A stretch of 42,503 nucleotides of DNA from a virus, in the IMG/VR virus record IMGVR_UViG_3300048930_001405, positions 1-42,503 of that record; one strand, 5' to 3'. Below are positions 31,634 through 38,785 of the stretch, piece by piece. Position 1 is the stretch's first letter, and each line of letters opens with the position of its first letter. The notes below the pieces were generated by a model. That model made no database searches, was not told where the DNA came from, and saw nothing but the letters and a program-made list of their open reading frames with translations. Both the position numbers and the translations under genes were made by a program.

Positions 31634-31930
31634 ATGGAAGGAACTTCTTACAGTGACTTGTCCCATGAAGAGAAGCTCTCCCGTCGGAAGGCGCAAAAGG
31701 AGCTTTCTCTCGAGCAGATGTATCCGTTCCTCAAGCAGGAGAAATCGATCCGGCGCAGCGTGGGTGTGATCGTCCGCGACAAGACGCAATCCAAGGCGAT
31801 TCGCATCGTGGAGCTCGAACAAATCGCGTACGACATTGCGAAACAGGCCGACGATATCCGCGACGAACTCACGCCTGAAGAGCGCTGGGAATTGATCGAG
31901 GTCGCGAAGCCAGCGAGGGTGGGCCTGTGA
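31634..31930 (+). CDS. Small charged helical protein
   Basis: A 98-residue protein, almost wholly helical and charged (HEEKLSRRKAQKELSLEQMY). Start ATG 31634 is four bases past the previous stop, with GGGAG about seven bases upstream. Its last codon overlaps the endolysin GTG (GTGA). Its place next to the lysis genes might suggest a regulator or chaperone of lysis, but no evidence goes beyond position. Confidence 0.65.
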   Translation: MEGTSYSDLSHEEKLSRRKAQKELSLEQMYPFLKQEKSIRRSVGVIVRDKTQSKAIRIVELEQIAYDIAKQADDIRDELTPEERWELIEVAKPARVGL

Positions 31931-33519
31931 GCACACCCATTCGCGGCCACGACGAGATCACCGCCGCCGATGCCCTGCAGAAGATCCGTAGCGCCTCGCC
32001 ACGCGACGTTCGCCCGGCGGACACCGCTGACTATGTGCGTGAAGTCGTGGCGCTCTGTGGTGCATTCAACCTGAACTGCACAGTCCTGCTCGCCCAGGCG
32101 TGGCATGAGACCGGCGCATTCGGTCCTGACGGCCGCTGGCGTGAGCTCAATCCCGCTGGTCTCGGCATCACCAGCGCCACGGATCCGACCGGCTTCAAGC
32201 TCATCGATGGCACCGAGGCGGCGCAGCTGCACGTCTGGTCGATGCTCGTCGCGCTGCGTGAGTGGAATCAGGCAGAGCGGATCCTCCTTCCACCGGCAGC
32301 TGAGGGATGGAAGCGCCGCTGGTCCGCAAAGTACAGCGACCGGCTCTGTCCTCCCGTCAACAACGTCGAGGACCTCAACCGCATCTATAGCGGAGATCGC
32401 GCCACCTGGGCGGCTGATCCCGCCTATGCCTCCAAAGTCATTCGACAGATGGAAACACTCTTCGGAAAGGAACCCGTCGTGAGCGCCATTACCTTTGGTC
32501 GCGTCCCACATCCCGACTACCACCTTCGCCCGATCGCCAAACCGGCCGGCGTCGGCCAGGACAATCTCGGCAAGCGCTCGGTGAAGGGCGTTGTCTGGCA
32601 CCGGATGCAAGGCAACTTGCTGGGAACGGACGTCTACTTCCGGATCCCGACCGTTGCCGCCCTGACCGATTACGGCATCGGCGTGAAGTCGATCGACGGC
32701 GCCGCACTCGATGGCGTGATCTATCGCTGGAATGATCCCTACGGCTATCAGTCGGGACATGCTTCAGGCCGCGTGATCGCGCCGTGGGGTGACGGCCTCA
32801 AGTTCGTGCAGAAGTACGGCATCAACGCGGTCAATCGCGACCAGGTCAGCATCGAGCTCAGCGGCAACTACGGAACGGCGCTGACCGACAAGGCCCGGGA
32901 AGCCGTTGTCGCGCTCACTGCTCACTTTGCTGACCAGTACGGCATCCCGTGGGATCAGTTCCCGATCGCTCCCCAGGACGGGTTTAGCTTCGTTCGCTGG
33001 CATCAGGAGTTCACCGGGCCACAGGAGAAGGAATGCCCGGGCTCGGTGGTAATGCGTGAGACCGAGGCGCTCTTTGAGCTCATCCGCGGCCGCATGAAGC
33101 AGTACCAGGAGCAACCGGCCGGGCACGGGCCCGAGACGCCGGACGGATCGATCTACGCCTCGCCGCTGACCTATCCATGGCTGGTGCGCGACGTGGCGGA
33201 TGAGGGGATCGATCGGAAGATCCAGCAGACGAAGATCTACTACTTCCCGGGGGTCTACACCGCGATCGAGGAGACGCCGCGCAATCAGCACGCCGGCGCT
33301 GGCTCGCCGGTGATCGGACCCCCAATCGAGAAAGGGACGACGTTCCGGGCGGACTATGTCTTCCGGAGTGGCGGAGCCTCCTGGGTGCTGACTCCGTACG
33401 GCACTCGCGTTCGGGCGGCAGCGCTCGAACCCAAGATCCAGATCACCCGCACCGGCACGATCTCGGTGAGGCGCACGGCCGGCGCCAAACCGGAGATCGG
33501 CCGTCCGGCGAGTGGATAG
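31927..33519 (+). CDS. Two-domain endolysin (glucosaminidase plus amidase)
   Basis: A 530-residue cell-wall hydrolase. Residues about 30-180 resemble GH73/lysozyme-like glucosaminidases, with E61 in AQAWHETGAFG as likely catalytic acid. Residues about 200-385 are an Amidase_2 (N-acetylmuramoyl-L-alanine amidase) with zinc ligands H225 (VVWHRMQG), H359 (RWHQEF) and C370 (KECPG). A C-terminal beta region (about 410-520) may bind the wall. There is no signal peptide, so release depends on a holin. It would cut both glycan and peptide links. Start GTG overlaps the upstream stop. Confidence 0.9.
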   Translation: MSTPIRGHDEITAADALQKIRSASPRDVRPADTADYVREVVALCGAFNLNCTVLLAQAWHETGAFGPDGRWRELNPAGLGITSATDPTGFKLIDGTEAAQLHVWSMLVALREWNQAERILLPPAAEGWKRRWSAKYSDRLCPPVNNVEDLNRIYSGDRATWAADPAYASKVIRQMETLFGKEPVVSAITFGRVPHPDYHLRPIAKPAGVGQDNLGKRSVKGVVWHRMQGNLLGTDVYFRIPTVAALTDYGIGVKSIDGAALDGVIYRWNDPYGYQSGHASGRVIAPWGDGLKFVQKYGINAVNRDQVSIELSGNYGTALTDKAREAVVALTAHFADQYGIPWDQFPIAPQDGFSFVRWHQEFTGPQEKECPGSVVMRETEALFELIRGRMKQYQEQPAGHGPETPDGSIYASPLTYPWLVRDVADEGIDRKIQQTKIYYFPGVYTAIEETPRNQHAGAGSPVIGPPIEKGTTFRADYVFRSGGASWVLTPYGTRVRAAALEPKIQITRTGTISVRRTAGAKPEIGRPASG

Positions 33520-33523
33520 CCCC

Positions 33524-33604
33524 GTGGAGCTCGCCACGGTACTTGGCGTGTTGTTTCTCGTGTTGTTCGCCGGCTCGATGACGTGGGCCGGCGGAAAGGA
33601 CTAG
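33524..33604 (+). CDS. 26-residue membrane miniprotein
   Basis: A small open frame GTG 33524 to TAG 33602-33604 between endolysin and the next membrane gene. It is a nearly pure transmembrane helix (ATVLGVLFLVLFAGSMTWAG) with a GGKD end. It is tightly packed between its neighbours (4-base gaps). The ribosome binding site is weak. Such miniproteins in lysis cassettes can be holins or holin modulators; too short for usual gene callers. Confidence 0.5.
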   Translation: MELATVLGVLFLVLFAGSMTWAGGKD

Positions 33605-33608
33605 GGTC

Positions 33609-34001
33609 GTGATTCCCCGTAAATACCTGCTGCGCTTCTGGTTCGCTGCCTCGCTCGCTTTCATGCTCACCTTCTGGTCGGTCACCGGGGTTAGCGCCCA
33701 GGACGTCGGCGCGGTGATGCCAGACACGAACGTTGGTCGCTGGTCGTTCCTGGTTGGTTTCTTCCTCCCACTCGCTGCCGCCGCAGTGATCAAGCAGCGG
33801 TGGTCATCCCAAGTGAAGGGTGGGGCGGTTTTCGTGCTCTCGGCGATCGCTGCAGCCGGCACCTCCTTCTTTGCCGGAGATCTCCAGGGCGGTGATTTCA
33901 TCTCGGCAGCATTGATCATTCTGGTGATGGCCTCGATCACGTACCAGACGCTCTGGAAGCCGACCGGCATCGCGCCGGCGATCGAGGCGAGAACCGGCTA
34001 G
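33609..34001 (+). CDS. Polytopic membrane protein (holin candidate)
   Basis: A 130-residue protein with an N-terminal signal-like helix (LLRFWFAASLAFMLTFW) and three further hydrophobic segments, about 45-62, 72-87 and 98-113. Small size, several helices and position directly after the endolysin make it the best holin candidate. Start GTG 33609 has a weak ribosome binding site. It is the last gene before the late-operon terminator. Confidence 0.65.
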   Translation: MIPRKYLLRFWFAASLAFMLTFWSVTGVSAQDVGAVMPDTNVGRWSFLVGFFLPLAAAAVIKQRWSSQVKGGAVFVLSAIAAAGTSFFAGDLQGGDFISAALIILVMASITYQTLWKPTGIAPAIEARTG

Positions 34002-34039
34002 CGATCCTTCTTTCTGCATTCTTGTAGCCATTCATGAGA

Positions 34040-34086
34040 CATCGCACACCGGTCGGGCTAGTTCCCGTCGAGTGTGCGATGCTTTT
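34040..34086 (+). terminator. Strong rho-independent terminator of the late operon
   Basis: A 10-bp perfect stem (CATCGCACAC with GTGTGCGATG), extended by further pairing (CGGG/CCCG type) around a short loop and followed by CTTTTATT. It ends the long rightward transcript about 40 bases after the last holin-candidate stop. Confidence 0.88.
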
Positions 34087-34144
34087 ATTGTCGCAATATG
34101 CAAATCATTCGACGCGAATTGGATGCCTAGATTGGGAGGACCAG

Positions 34145-35017
34145 ATGAAACGATTCATCGCTTTGATCGTCAGCTTCTCACTGCTCTCGTCAATCATTCC
34201 TCAGACAGCGAGCGCAAGGCCACTTTCAGAATCCGAAGGAATCTACTTTGGTACTGCAACTTCGATGTTGACGGTGGCAATCACGAGCTTGTCCGATATT
34301 GTCATCCTCTATGAAAACCCAGAGCCGACTGAGGATGATTGGTGGTTCGAGCTGGCAGCTGAGTTTGGTACGTTGATTTCACTGTCTGAATCCGGTTTCG
34401 ATAGCGCACCCCGGGTGTTCAGATCCTCGAACCAGCTCTTCAAACAACGGATAGCTGATATCGGCGACATCGGGCGGGAAGGGCTTGCGGCGGTCATCGC
34501 GAGAGACGAGGATGCCTTCGAAGATACGGTGAGATCGTTCCTGCTTTTGAACGACGATTTGCAGGAATTGACCGAATCGCTCCAAGAAGATTTGGCATGG
34601 ATTCGAGAAGTCGACGCTGAGATGGATGTTCAAGATGAGTCAGATGCTCAAGGAGAAACAGCCTCGACACCAGGAAGACCCGAATCGAATAACAACCAAT
34701 CGAACGATAGCCAACCGACAAGTTCAAGTAGCAATGGCCGAACCATCAAGGGGAAGGGTTCAACAGTCTCGGATTCATTTCGACTTTCTGCTGGCCGGTA
34801 CAAAGTGACTGCGCGAGTCGAGGTCGACGGATTCGACGGCTTTGCGGTCTGGATTTACGGTGCCGGAGATTTCAAGGATTTACTGTTCAATGACGTTATT
34901 GACGAGTCAGGAACCTGGACATCTTCTCAAGTGTTCGAGACGGACGGGGGAGGTTCGTTCTATGTTGAAACAACCAACACCGATTCGTCGTGGACATTGA
35001 CATTCGAGAAGATGTGA
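34145..35017 (+). CDS. Secreted accessory protein
   Basis: A 290-residue exported protein. A signal peptide (residues 1-24, ending QTASA) is followed by an all-helical domain (about 28-160). A Ser/Asn/Gln-rich linker (about 170-200, SNNNQSNDSQPTSSSSNGR) and a C-terminal beta domain (about 205-290, YKVTARVEVDGFDGFAVWIY) follow. The start is ATG 34145, with GGGAGG five bases upstream. It lies after the late terminator on its own transcript and is more AT-rich than its neighbours. This suggests a lysogenic-conversion gene acquired separately. Function unknown. Confidence 0.8.
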   Translation: MKRFIALIVSFSLLSSIIPQTASARPLSESEGIYFGTATSMLTVAITSLSDIVILYENPEPTEDDWWFELAAEFGTLISLSESGFDSAPRVFRSSNQLFKQRIADIGDIGREGLAAVIARDEDAFEDTVRSFLLLNDDLQELTESLQEDLAWIREVDAEMDVQDESDAQGETASTPGRPESNNNQSNDSQPTSSSSNGRTIKGKGSTVSDSFRLSAGRYKVTARVEVDGFDGFAVWIYGAGDFKDLLFNDVIDESGTWTSSQVFETDGGGSFYVETTNTDSSWTLTFEKM

Positions 35018-35094
35018 CACACGAGCTAGAGGTGGACCTTCAAACGAATCTGTTGATCAGTCCCTGCTGAGTGGACCAACCCGGACCATCGAAA

Positions 35095-35140
35095 TCCCGT
35101 CAGGCGAGCGAAGTGCCTTACCTTCACCCTCCTGACGGGA
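35095..35140. terminator. Hairpin between convergent genes
   Basis: A 10-bp perfect stem (TCCCGTCAGG with CCTGACGGGA) with a 26-base loop, between the convergent stops at 35017 and 35146. There is only a short T run on the leftward side. It could end the small leftward gene. Confidence 0.4.
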
Positions 35141-35145
35141 AATCG

Positions 35146-35298
35146 TTATCGCCGTTGCGAGTCGATTGGTACGAGGATTGGGAAGGCTCTCTTCCCGTAC
35201 TGTTTGGCCCAAATCACTGTTCCATCTGGAAGCGTGATCCAGGGTCTGAAGATGTACATTTGGCCCTCTGGTGCTACGGGCCGAATTTCGTTGGCCAT
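35146..35298 (-). CDS. Conserved-looking 50-residue protein
   Basis: A small leftward protein. MYIFRPWITLPDGTVIWAKQ, then YGKRAFPILVP, resemble compact beta proteins seen in many bacterial genomes, which supports coding. ATG 35298 has GGAG nine bases upstream; an in-frame ATG 33 bases earlier has no such site. An inverted repeat at 35359-35378 lies in its promoter region. It is isolated between accessory genes and its role is unknown. Confidence 0.6.
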   Translation of the reverse strand: MANEIRPVAPEGQMYIFRPWITLPDGTVIWAKQYGKRAFPILVPIDSQRR

Positions 35299-35358
35299 TT
35301 GCTTTGACTCCGTACGCGTTACTACCGACATCCGGAGGCACCACTTGCGGCGAACAGT

Positions 35359-35378
35359 CCGTCACATTATGATGACGG
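35359..35378. promoter_or_regulatory. Operator-like inverted repeat upstream of the small gene
   Basis: CCGTCACATTATGATGACGG, with CCGTCA/TGACGG arms. On the leftward strand the centre contains CATAAT, a possible -10 box, so the repeat may overlap the promoter of the gene ending at 35146 and serve as its operator. Confidence 0.4.
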
Positions 35379-35416
35379 TGTTCCTAAATCAGAGTCCCCA
35401 AGGCGGGATTCCGGTC

Positions 35417-35441
35417 GGGCTTGCGGTCCTAACGCAAGCCC
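35417..35441. terminator. Hairpin downstream of the ImmA-like gene
   Basis: A perfect 9-bp stem (GGGCTTGCG with CGCAAGCCC) with a seven-base loop, about 90 bases past the leftward stop at 35534. No clear T run in either direction. Between 35299 and 35533 there is no gene; only this hairpin and the operator-like repeat are seen. Confidence 0.4.
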
Positions 35442-35533
35442 TTCGCCGTTAAGCGAATGCCTCATTTTTCAGAAAGCAACAGATTCCGTCGGCGGGCCCC
35501 GGATGCTTTGCATTGATAGATGCGCTGCTAGTT

Positions 35534-36124
35534 TCATTTGACCAATCCAAACAAGTACATGAGTCTCTTCGAGGCAGCTTGGATCGAGACTTGAAGCAAC
35601 TCGGAGACTGCTTCTGGAGAATGGCCGTATTGGGAATGGATGGCTTGCATCGAGTTTCGATTCATTAGTACACAAGCAGCAAAGTAGTTGGCCTGCCACT
35701 CAGGATCGCAATAGGCAGGTAAGTCTGAGCGGCGCGCAAACGCCTCATACATCCCAGAATTGAGCGACCCAGGCATTTGGTCAGCGTGGATGACAACATG
35801 CCCTGCTTCGTGAGCTGCGGTAAAGCGGGCTCGAAACTTACCGTCTCGGAGCATCTCATATGTTCTCGGACTGAAGATGAGGTCAATTTGTCCTGGGTTT
35901 GAGATGGAGTCGGTGATCGCTTCTAGCGGAGCTGGAAGTTCGCCAACGCGGACAATCAATCCTGAACCGGGAGATGGCATATCGAACTCGACGATGTCCG
36001 CAATTGGCACGGGTTTTAGGACGGAGAGGCTCTCCGGATCGTAGGTTTGAAGAAAGCGCAACGCGGTGCGCTCAATGCTTTCTTTCGACATCCCGCTCAC
36101 GATCGGGACACGCATTCCGCCCAT
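35534..36124 (-). CDS. ImmA/IrrE-type metallopeptidase
   Basis: A 196-residue zinc protease. HEAGH (105-109) is the gluzincin site and the following helices (about 140-195) fit the ImmA/IrrE family, which cleaves XRE-type repressors after DNA damage or other signals. Its ATG overlaps the TAA of the XRE gene upstream (TAATG), so the pair is one operon. The likely role is anti-repressor protease for the immunity regulator encoded next to it. An upstream in-frame extension overlaps the XRE gene and is not used. Confidence 0.9.
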   Translation of the reverse strand: MGGMRVPIVSGMSKESIERTALRFLQTYDPESLSVLKPVPIADIVEFDMPSPGSGLIVRVGELPAPLEAITDSISNPGQIDLIFSPRTYEMLRDGKFRARFTAAHEAGHVVIHADQMPGSLNSGMYEAFARRSDLPAYCDPEWQANYFAACVLMNRNSMQAIHSQYGHSPEAVSELLQVSIQAASKRLMYLFGLVK

Positions 36125-36483
36125 TAGTCCCTTTCCTCCACAATCTTTGCAAGCGCCTCCGCCAGTTGGCTCTGTTGCTCTTCGGTCAGCGTGTCCCAAG
36201 ACCTCGCCAATCGAGCCGCAACATCTTTTTTCAGTTCTGTCTGACCCTCGATGGGAAGCTCGACTACTTTCTTTCCGCGAAGCGCCAAAGTGGCAAACCC
36301 TTCGGGATCTAAGTCAAGAGCCTTTGCCCATTCCCGAGCGATATCAGGTGATGGCGGCATACGACGACCGGTTTCCATGTCGCTCAAGTAGATCACCGAG
36401 AGCTGAAGTTGCTCAGACAACGCTCGTAGCGAGAGTCGTTTTGCGATTCGGGCCTGACGTGCAGCCTCAGCGAATCCGAGCAT
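36124..36483 (-). CDS. XRE-family repressor paired with ImmA
   Basis: A 119-residue regulator with an N-terminal helix-turn-helix (about 8-62, LSLRALSEQLQLSVIYLSDM) and a short C-terminal helical part (LTEEQQSQLAEALAKIVEE). It is the probable substrate of the ImmA-like protease. Start ATG has AGGAGGAAGG upstream. A promoter and inverted-repeat operator lie at 36524-36577, so it is likely to repress its own transcription. Confidence 0.9.
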   Translation of the reverse strand: MLGFAEAARQARIAKRLSLRALSEQLQLSVIYLSDMETGRRMPPSPDIAREWAKALDLDPEGFATLALRGKKVVELPIEGQTELKKDVAARLARSWDTLTEEQQSQLAEALAKIVEERD

Positions 36484-36523
36484 CGACTTTTCCTTCCTCC
36501 TAGCTCAACAGCTGGACATTGCG

Positions 36524-36577
36524 TGTACGCGCTGCTGCGTACATGAGTACGATAGCATCCACTCGTTGGTTCTGCAA
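36524..36577 (-). promoter_or_regulatory. Promoter and operator of the XRE-ImmA operon
   Basis: On the leftward strand TTGCAG (36572-36577) and TATCGT (36549-36554) stand 17 bases apart as -35 and -10. An inverted repeat TGTACGC-N6-GCGTACA (36524-36543) covers the start region, with another GTAC beside it at 36547. The layout fits autorepression by the XRE protein. Confidence 0.6.
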
Positions 36578-36649
36578 GGTCATCCAAGATGCGGTTTGTT
36601 GCAGTTTTCACTCGATTTGGGCGACCAGCCTGCCAAGTACCATTGCCGG

Positions 36650-36955
36650 ATGAAAACGACTCAGACCATCCTCTCAGCCGAAACGATCACCATCGAGGAA
36701 GCGAACGCTCTCCTGACTGCGTACGCTGGCATTGGCGAGGCGCTCGCCGGCATCGCGGCGAAGATCGAGCGAACACATCGCGGCGTGGAGATCAAGCAGT
36801 TCTCCGCCGCCGAGATCTCCAAGCTCTGGTCCGGGAATCTCGCTAAGGTAATGGTCGGATTCGTGGCTTATTCAGCATCCGGCATGACTCAATTTGGCCG
36901 TACAACGCTCTGCATTGAGAAGCGAACAGGTCACCTGGTGACGGATTCCTGGTGA
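36650..36955 (+). CDS. Small rightward protein of unknown function
   Basis: A 101-residue protein. Residues 8-45 are helical (TITIEEANALLTAYAGIGEA). The rest is a beta-rich stretch with VMVGFVAYSASGMTQFG and ending VTDSW. It is divergent from the XRE-ImmA operon, so it may be regulated from the same region. Ribosome binding site is weak. No family recognised. Confidence 0.65.
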   Translation: MKTTQTILSAETITIEEANALLTAYAGIGEALAGIAAKIERTHRGVEIKQFSAAEISKLWSGNLAKVMVGFVAYSASGMTQFGRTTLCIEKRTGHLVTDSW

Positions 36956-37020
36956 TACGTCACGCTTGACATTGAGCAAATAGCAAGCGTGCTGCATTCA
37001 TTCGATGCTCTTGTCAAGAA

Positions 37021-37048
37021 AGCGCCGGCGGAACATTCCGCCGGCGCT
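37021..37048. terminator. Bidirectional terminator between convergent genes
   Basis: A perfect 13-bp inverted repeat (AGCGCCGGCGGAA with TTCCGCCGGCGCT) with almost no loop, between the rightward gene ending 36955 and the leftward operon ending 37078. On the leftward strand it is followed by TTTCTT, so it should end the early leftward operon. Confidence 0.8.
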
Positions 37049-37077
37049 CTCCATTCGAGTCTATTCAACAAGACCCA

Positions 37078-37353
37078 TCATTGTTTGAATCTGCTCTTCT
37101 GCTTAAGCCCTGATGGTAAGGCCCCGGAAGATGGAGAAGTCTTTCGAATTGATGACTCAATCACCGAGATAAGCTGCGCCGCGCTTGCCAGATAGGCAGC
37201 CTGCGCAGGCGTAGGATCAGAGTCACTCCATTTGCCACTTGACCAATCGCATCGATCAGCAATCGATTTGATCGACTCGTAGAGAGCATGGAGGGTTTCA
37301 ACCTGGAGATCTTCGAAGCTTTGCCGAAGCTCATCTCCATTGGATTCTGTCAC
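37078..37353 (-). CDS. Small helical protein, last of leftward operon
   Basis: A 91-residue acidic helical protein (DELRQSFEDLQVETLHALYE) with a basic tail (LKQKSRFKQ). GTG 37353 is the start, with AGGAG six bases upstream. Last gene before the terminator. Unknown role. Confidence 0.68.
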   Translation of the reverse strand: MTESNGDELRQSFEDLQVETLHALYESIKSIADRCDWSSGKWSDSDPTPAQAAYLASAAQLISVIESSIRKTSPSSGALPSGLKQKSRFKQ

Positions 37354-37439
37354 GGTTGTCTCCTTGTTTACGATATACGACGATCCTACGATGCCCGCCT
37401 GTCCGTTCAGATTCTGAGGCGATGTCGATTCATAAATGA

Positions 37440-37889
37440 TTATGGCATCAAGGCCGGCAACATTCCGCCTCGACTGATCGCCAGGATATCAGGCACCAGC
37501 AACTCACCAACCGTCTTCCCGTTCGGCGTCATGATATCCGCCAGGAATTCCCGTTCGATCGTTGAGATCCCGTCATCGACCATCGCGAGTTTTGCTTTGA
37601 TCGCGTTGGCCAGAGTGCGCCAACGCTGCCGGCATGCTTGCTCGAAGTCTTTCTCGATCGCAGATTCGGTGCGGCGTTTGCCCCGCGTATCGGTCTCGAA
37701 CTGCGAGCGATCCGGCAGTGTCATGTTCATGACTACTCGTACGCCCCGGATCTCGAACGCGATCGCTACTCGCGGCATTTCATTGAAGTAGGCGAACGAC
37801 GTCGCCCCGAATCGGCCAAGCGTGCGTTCGATCTCATCGCGCGATCGACTGACTGGGACGGTGGTGTTTGATGCGAATTCACCTGGCAT
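37440..37889 (-). CDS. Hypothetical early protein
   Basis: A 149-residue alpha/beta protein (TSFAYFNEMPRVAIAFEIRG, then IEREFLADIMTPNGKTVGEL). Similar proteins that start by handling a Ser/Arg-rich N-terminus and end VPDILAISRGGMLPALMP are common in phage early operons with no known role. ATG 37889 has AAGGAG upstream. The 86-base gap to the next gene holds nothing recognisable. Confidence 0.72.
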   Translation of the reverse strand: MPGEFASNTTVPVSRSRDEIERTLGRFGATSFAYFNEMPRVAIAFEIRGVRVVMNMTLPDRSQFETDTRGKRRTESAIEKDFEQACRQRWRTLANAIKAKLAMVDDGISTIEREFLADIMTPNGKTVGELLVPDILAISRGGMLPALMP

Positions 37890-37912
37890 CTGACGAGATC
37901 TCCTTGTTTGAT

Positions 37913-38278
37913 CTATCCGAATAGCGCGAGTTGCCGTACGTCCGGTGTCGGCGCCAGAATCTCCCGCATCAGTTCATTGATCTTGAACACATAGCAGCAC
38001 TCGATGCCATGCACACGGGTAACATGCACGATCGGGCCGGTGTGCGCTTTGTCATGAAACGCGCAGCGGACACCGCCAACGTGCGCGACCTCAACCAGGC
38101 TGGATCGACCGCTGTGGCTGCTGTGGATCTCGCTCGCTGACTGGCCTATCTCAACTTTCCAGCGGATGTGCTTAGCGGCCAACGCTCTGGCATCGGCTTC
38201 TGTGCAGGTGAAGCCCATCGCTCTCAGTCGAGATTCAACGCAGCGGTTGAGTGCCGGCCAATAGGACCTGGTGAACAT
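37913..38278 (-). CDS. Hypothetical early protein
   Basis: A 121-residue protein with Cys/His-containing centre (VRCAFHDKAHTGPIVHVTRV) and a C-terminal helix (DVRQLALFG). From ATG 38278 it overlaps the gene upstream by 44 bases; from the in-frame ATG at 38218 there would be no overlap (101 residues). Start undecided. Role unknown. Confidence 0.6.
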   Translation of the reverse strand: MFTRSYWPALNRCVESRLRAMGFTCTEADARALAAKHIRWKVEIGQSASEIHSSHSGRSSLVEVAHVGGVRCAFHDKAHTGPIVHVTRVHGIECCYVFKINELMREILAPTPDVRQLALFG

Positions 38279-38522
38279 CGAGTCCAGCTCGCGCTTGACC
38301 AGGGGGGCGCCCTACACTCATCGCCATTTGAGCCAGGAGGACTCCGGCCGCAAATGCCACCATCCCATCGTGGTTCGCGCATCGAGGGCATTCACACTTG
38401 ATGTTGTTCCGGATGTTCTCGAGGATCGCCACCGTGGTGATGAGCGTGTCTTCGTGGTCTTTGCAGAGCGCCATCGCTGCCTGAAACTGCGCAACTTCCT
38501 CTGAGTGATCCTGGGCCTTCAT
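38235..38522 (-). CDS. Small zinc-motif helical protein
   Basis: A 95-residue protein with CECPRCANHDG near residue 41, a possible zinc-binding or nucleic-acid motif. The N-terminal helix is acidic (SEEVAQFQAAMALCKDHEDT). ATG 38522 follows AAGGAG and overlaps the previous stop (ATGA), which supports this start. Its C-terminus overlaps the next gene's longest start. Confidence 0.65.
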   Translation of the reverse strand: MKAQDHSEEVAQFQAAMALCKDHEDTLITTVAILENIRNNIKCECPRCANHDGMVAFAAGVLLAQMAMSVGRPPGQARAGLDVHQVLLAGTQPLR

Positions 38523-38785
38523 CTCATCAACTCCTTGATTCTTCGCTTGCGTGCCGGGCGAGTTCCGTTGTGAACACCGCCACAGATCCGGCACTTGAAC
38601 GGGCCGACGTGTGTCCCGGTCATGGTTCGCGCTCGCTTCACATGGCGGGATGCCTTCTTGGCCATATCCCACCGCTCGAAGCGCGGTTTTCGTTCGCACT
38701 TCTGGCGCTCGATCTGCTGCCAGGTGAGGGGAGGCGTGCTGTCCGGGACAGACCGGGACATGTCCCGGACAGCGTTCGTGGTCAT
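38519..38785 (-). CDS. Basic protein with CxxC motif and repeat-derived N-terminus
   Basis: An 88-residue, very basic protein. Residues 6-16 (VRDMSRSVPDS) are encoded by a palindrome copy. A helical region and a CRICGGVHNG motif with a basic Arg/Lys tail (RKRRIKELMR) follow, suggesting nucleic-acid binding. ATG overlaps the stop of the upstream gene. HNH-type activity is not supported because key residues are missing. Confidence 0.65.
   Translation of the reverse strand: MTTNAVRDMSRSVPDSTPPLTWQQIERQKCERKPRFERWDMAKKASRHVKRARTMTGTHVGPFKCRICGGVHNGTRPARKRRIKELMR
38738..38773. repeat. Dispersed palindrome copy 9
   Basis: CTGTCCGGGACA, CCGGGACA and TGTCCCGGACAG, at the 5' end of the gene at 38519-38785, read in frame as its N-terminus. 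This is the only copy in the leftward operon; a degraded half site (TGTCCCGGTCATGG) lies at 38612-38625. Confidence 0.8.

Noticed and set aside
31648-32760. A 370-codon leftward open frame opposite the endolysin start
   Set aside because: It runs against the late operon and overlaps genes with clear domains.
4989-38773. Palindromic repeats as a CRISPR array
   Set aside because: The units are scattered over 34 kb, not regularly spaced, and lie in coding sequence, with no cas genes.
38519-38785. HNH endonuclease call for the basic CxxC protein
   Set aside because: Only one CxxC is present and no HNH His-Asn-His pattern can be placed.
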